A program made the position numbers and the translations under genes. Positions 7,381 through 7,849 of a DNA stretch of 7,849 bases are shown one piece after another. The notes under the pieces are model-generated. The model was not told where the DNA came from. It saw only the letters and a program-made list of their open reading frames with translations, and ran no database searches. Location: NCBI GenBank assembly GCA_947040465.1, contig CAMRBO010000019.1, forward strand, positions 1 through 7,849, written 5' to 3'. Positions within the stretch are counted from its first letter, which is position 1, and each line of letters begins with the position of its first letter. The stretch is from an uncultured Mycoplasma sp. GTDB taxonomy: Bacteria; Bacillota_I; Bacilli_A; Mycoplasmatales; Metamycoplasmataceae.

Positions 7381-7849
7381 TGAAAGCATTTTTAGAAAAA
7401 GTAAAAAAAACTTCAAAACCAAAAACTGTAACTAAAAAATCAACTAACAAACCAAAAATAGTTGAATCAGTTAAGGTTAATAATCAAAAAATAAAAAAAG
7501 AAAATAATGACACATCTAAAAAAGAAGTTTTGTTAAATGTGAAAAATTTAAAAGTTTCTTTTAAAGTAAATAGAAAAAAAATTATTAACATTGTCAGAGG
7601 TGTTGATTTGAAAATCCTTAAAGGACAAATAGTAGGTCTTGTTGGTGAATCAGGATCTGGTAAGTCAGTTACTTCAAAAGCTCTTATGAACATTAATGAA
7701 TTTGCAATTACGGAATCCGATGAGATGAAAATAAATGACATATCTCTTAAGGATTTGAAGAATAAAGATTGATCAAAAATAAGGGGAAAAAAAATAGGAT
7801 ATATCCCACAAGATCCATTAACTTCATTGAACCCAACAAGAACAATTGG
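7380..7849 (+). CDS. oppD: Oligopeptide ABC transporter ATP-binding protein OppD (5' part, cut by window end)
   Basis: The first 156 codons of an ABC ATPase run off the window with no stop. One TGA (7770) encodes Trp131. The ABC domain begins near residue 49 (EVLLNVKNLKVSF). It has the Walker A GESGSGKS (89-96) and the Q-loop region GYIPQDPLTSLNPTRTIG (140-157), whose QdP...LNP pattern marks the oligopeptide/dipeptide OppD/OppF subfamily. The ABC signature, Walker B and H-loop lie beyond the window. OppD is chosen over OppF because it directly follows oppC and because ES..GKSVTSKA...I after Walker A is OppD-like. Before the ABC domain is an unusual segment of about 48 residues dominated by Lys, Asn, Thr and Ser (KTSKPKTVTKKSTNKPKIVE). 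The start ATG overlaps the oppC stop by one base (TAATG), implying coupled translation. No independent ribosome binding site beyond AGAGG at 7369-7373 is seen. Confidence 0.93.

Noticed and set aside
7484..7741. Minus-strand open frame opposite the OppD Walker A region
   Set aside because: It is the reverse complement of the conserved ABC domain coding sequence.
33..7849. CRISPR arrays, tRNA/rRNA genes, insertion sequences, restriction or toxin-antitoxin modules
   Set aside because: I looked on both strands and saw no direct-repeat arrays, cloverleaf-like sequence, terminal inverted repeats or transposase/defence motifs; all substantial space is taken by the genes listed.

Overview
This is an AT-rich, gene-dense segment from a mollicute (Mycoplasma/Spiroplasma-type bacterium). 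The decisive sign is that six of the seven genes only make sense if TGA is read as tryptophan (translation table 4). In-frame TGA occurs at conserved positions in recognisable transporter proteins, while TGG is rare. I cannot fix the genus from the sequence alone. The first 32 bases are not genomic: they match the Illumina TruSeq read-1 adapter, so the biological sequence starts at about base 33 and this is very probably a raw contig end.

Layout. Bases 59-517 (+) encode a small, unrecognised four-helix membrane protein with a TTG start. It overlaps by 4 bp, tail to tail, with a DegV/FakB-type fatty-acid-binding protein on the minus strand (514-1362). A 104-bp divergent region (1363-1466) holds candidate promoters for both directions. 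From 1467 to the window edge, five genes lie tightly packed on the plus strand: an ECF-transporter S-component-like membrane protein (1467-2423), OppA (2450-5110), OppB (5103-6188), OppC (6181-7380) and the start of OppD (7380 to the edge, incomplete). Intergenic gaps in this operon are 26, -8, -8 and -1 bp. No stretch over 300 bases lacks a gene.

How the genes work together. OppA binds oligopeptides outside the cell, OppB and OppC form the membrane channel, and OppD (with an OppF expected just beyond the window) supplies ATP hydrolysis. Peptide import is important to amino-acid-auxotrophic mollicutes. The ECF S component would bind a vitamin-like or other small substrate and would need an energising module (EcfA/A'/T) encoded elsewhere. 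The DegV/FakB protein would present exogenous fatty acids for phosphorylation and phospholipid synthesis. The shared theme is scavenging nutrients from a host or medium.

I do not see a clearly new biological system here. The points most worth a second look are: an OppA with a membrane anchor and no lipobox cysteine; an S component carrying a roughly 70-residue charged insertion at the head of an opp operon; identical 8-bp overlaps between oppA/oppB and oppB/oppC; a probable leaderless mRNA for the DegV gene; charged cytoplasmic extensions on OppB, OppC and OppD; and the adapter contamination.
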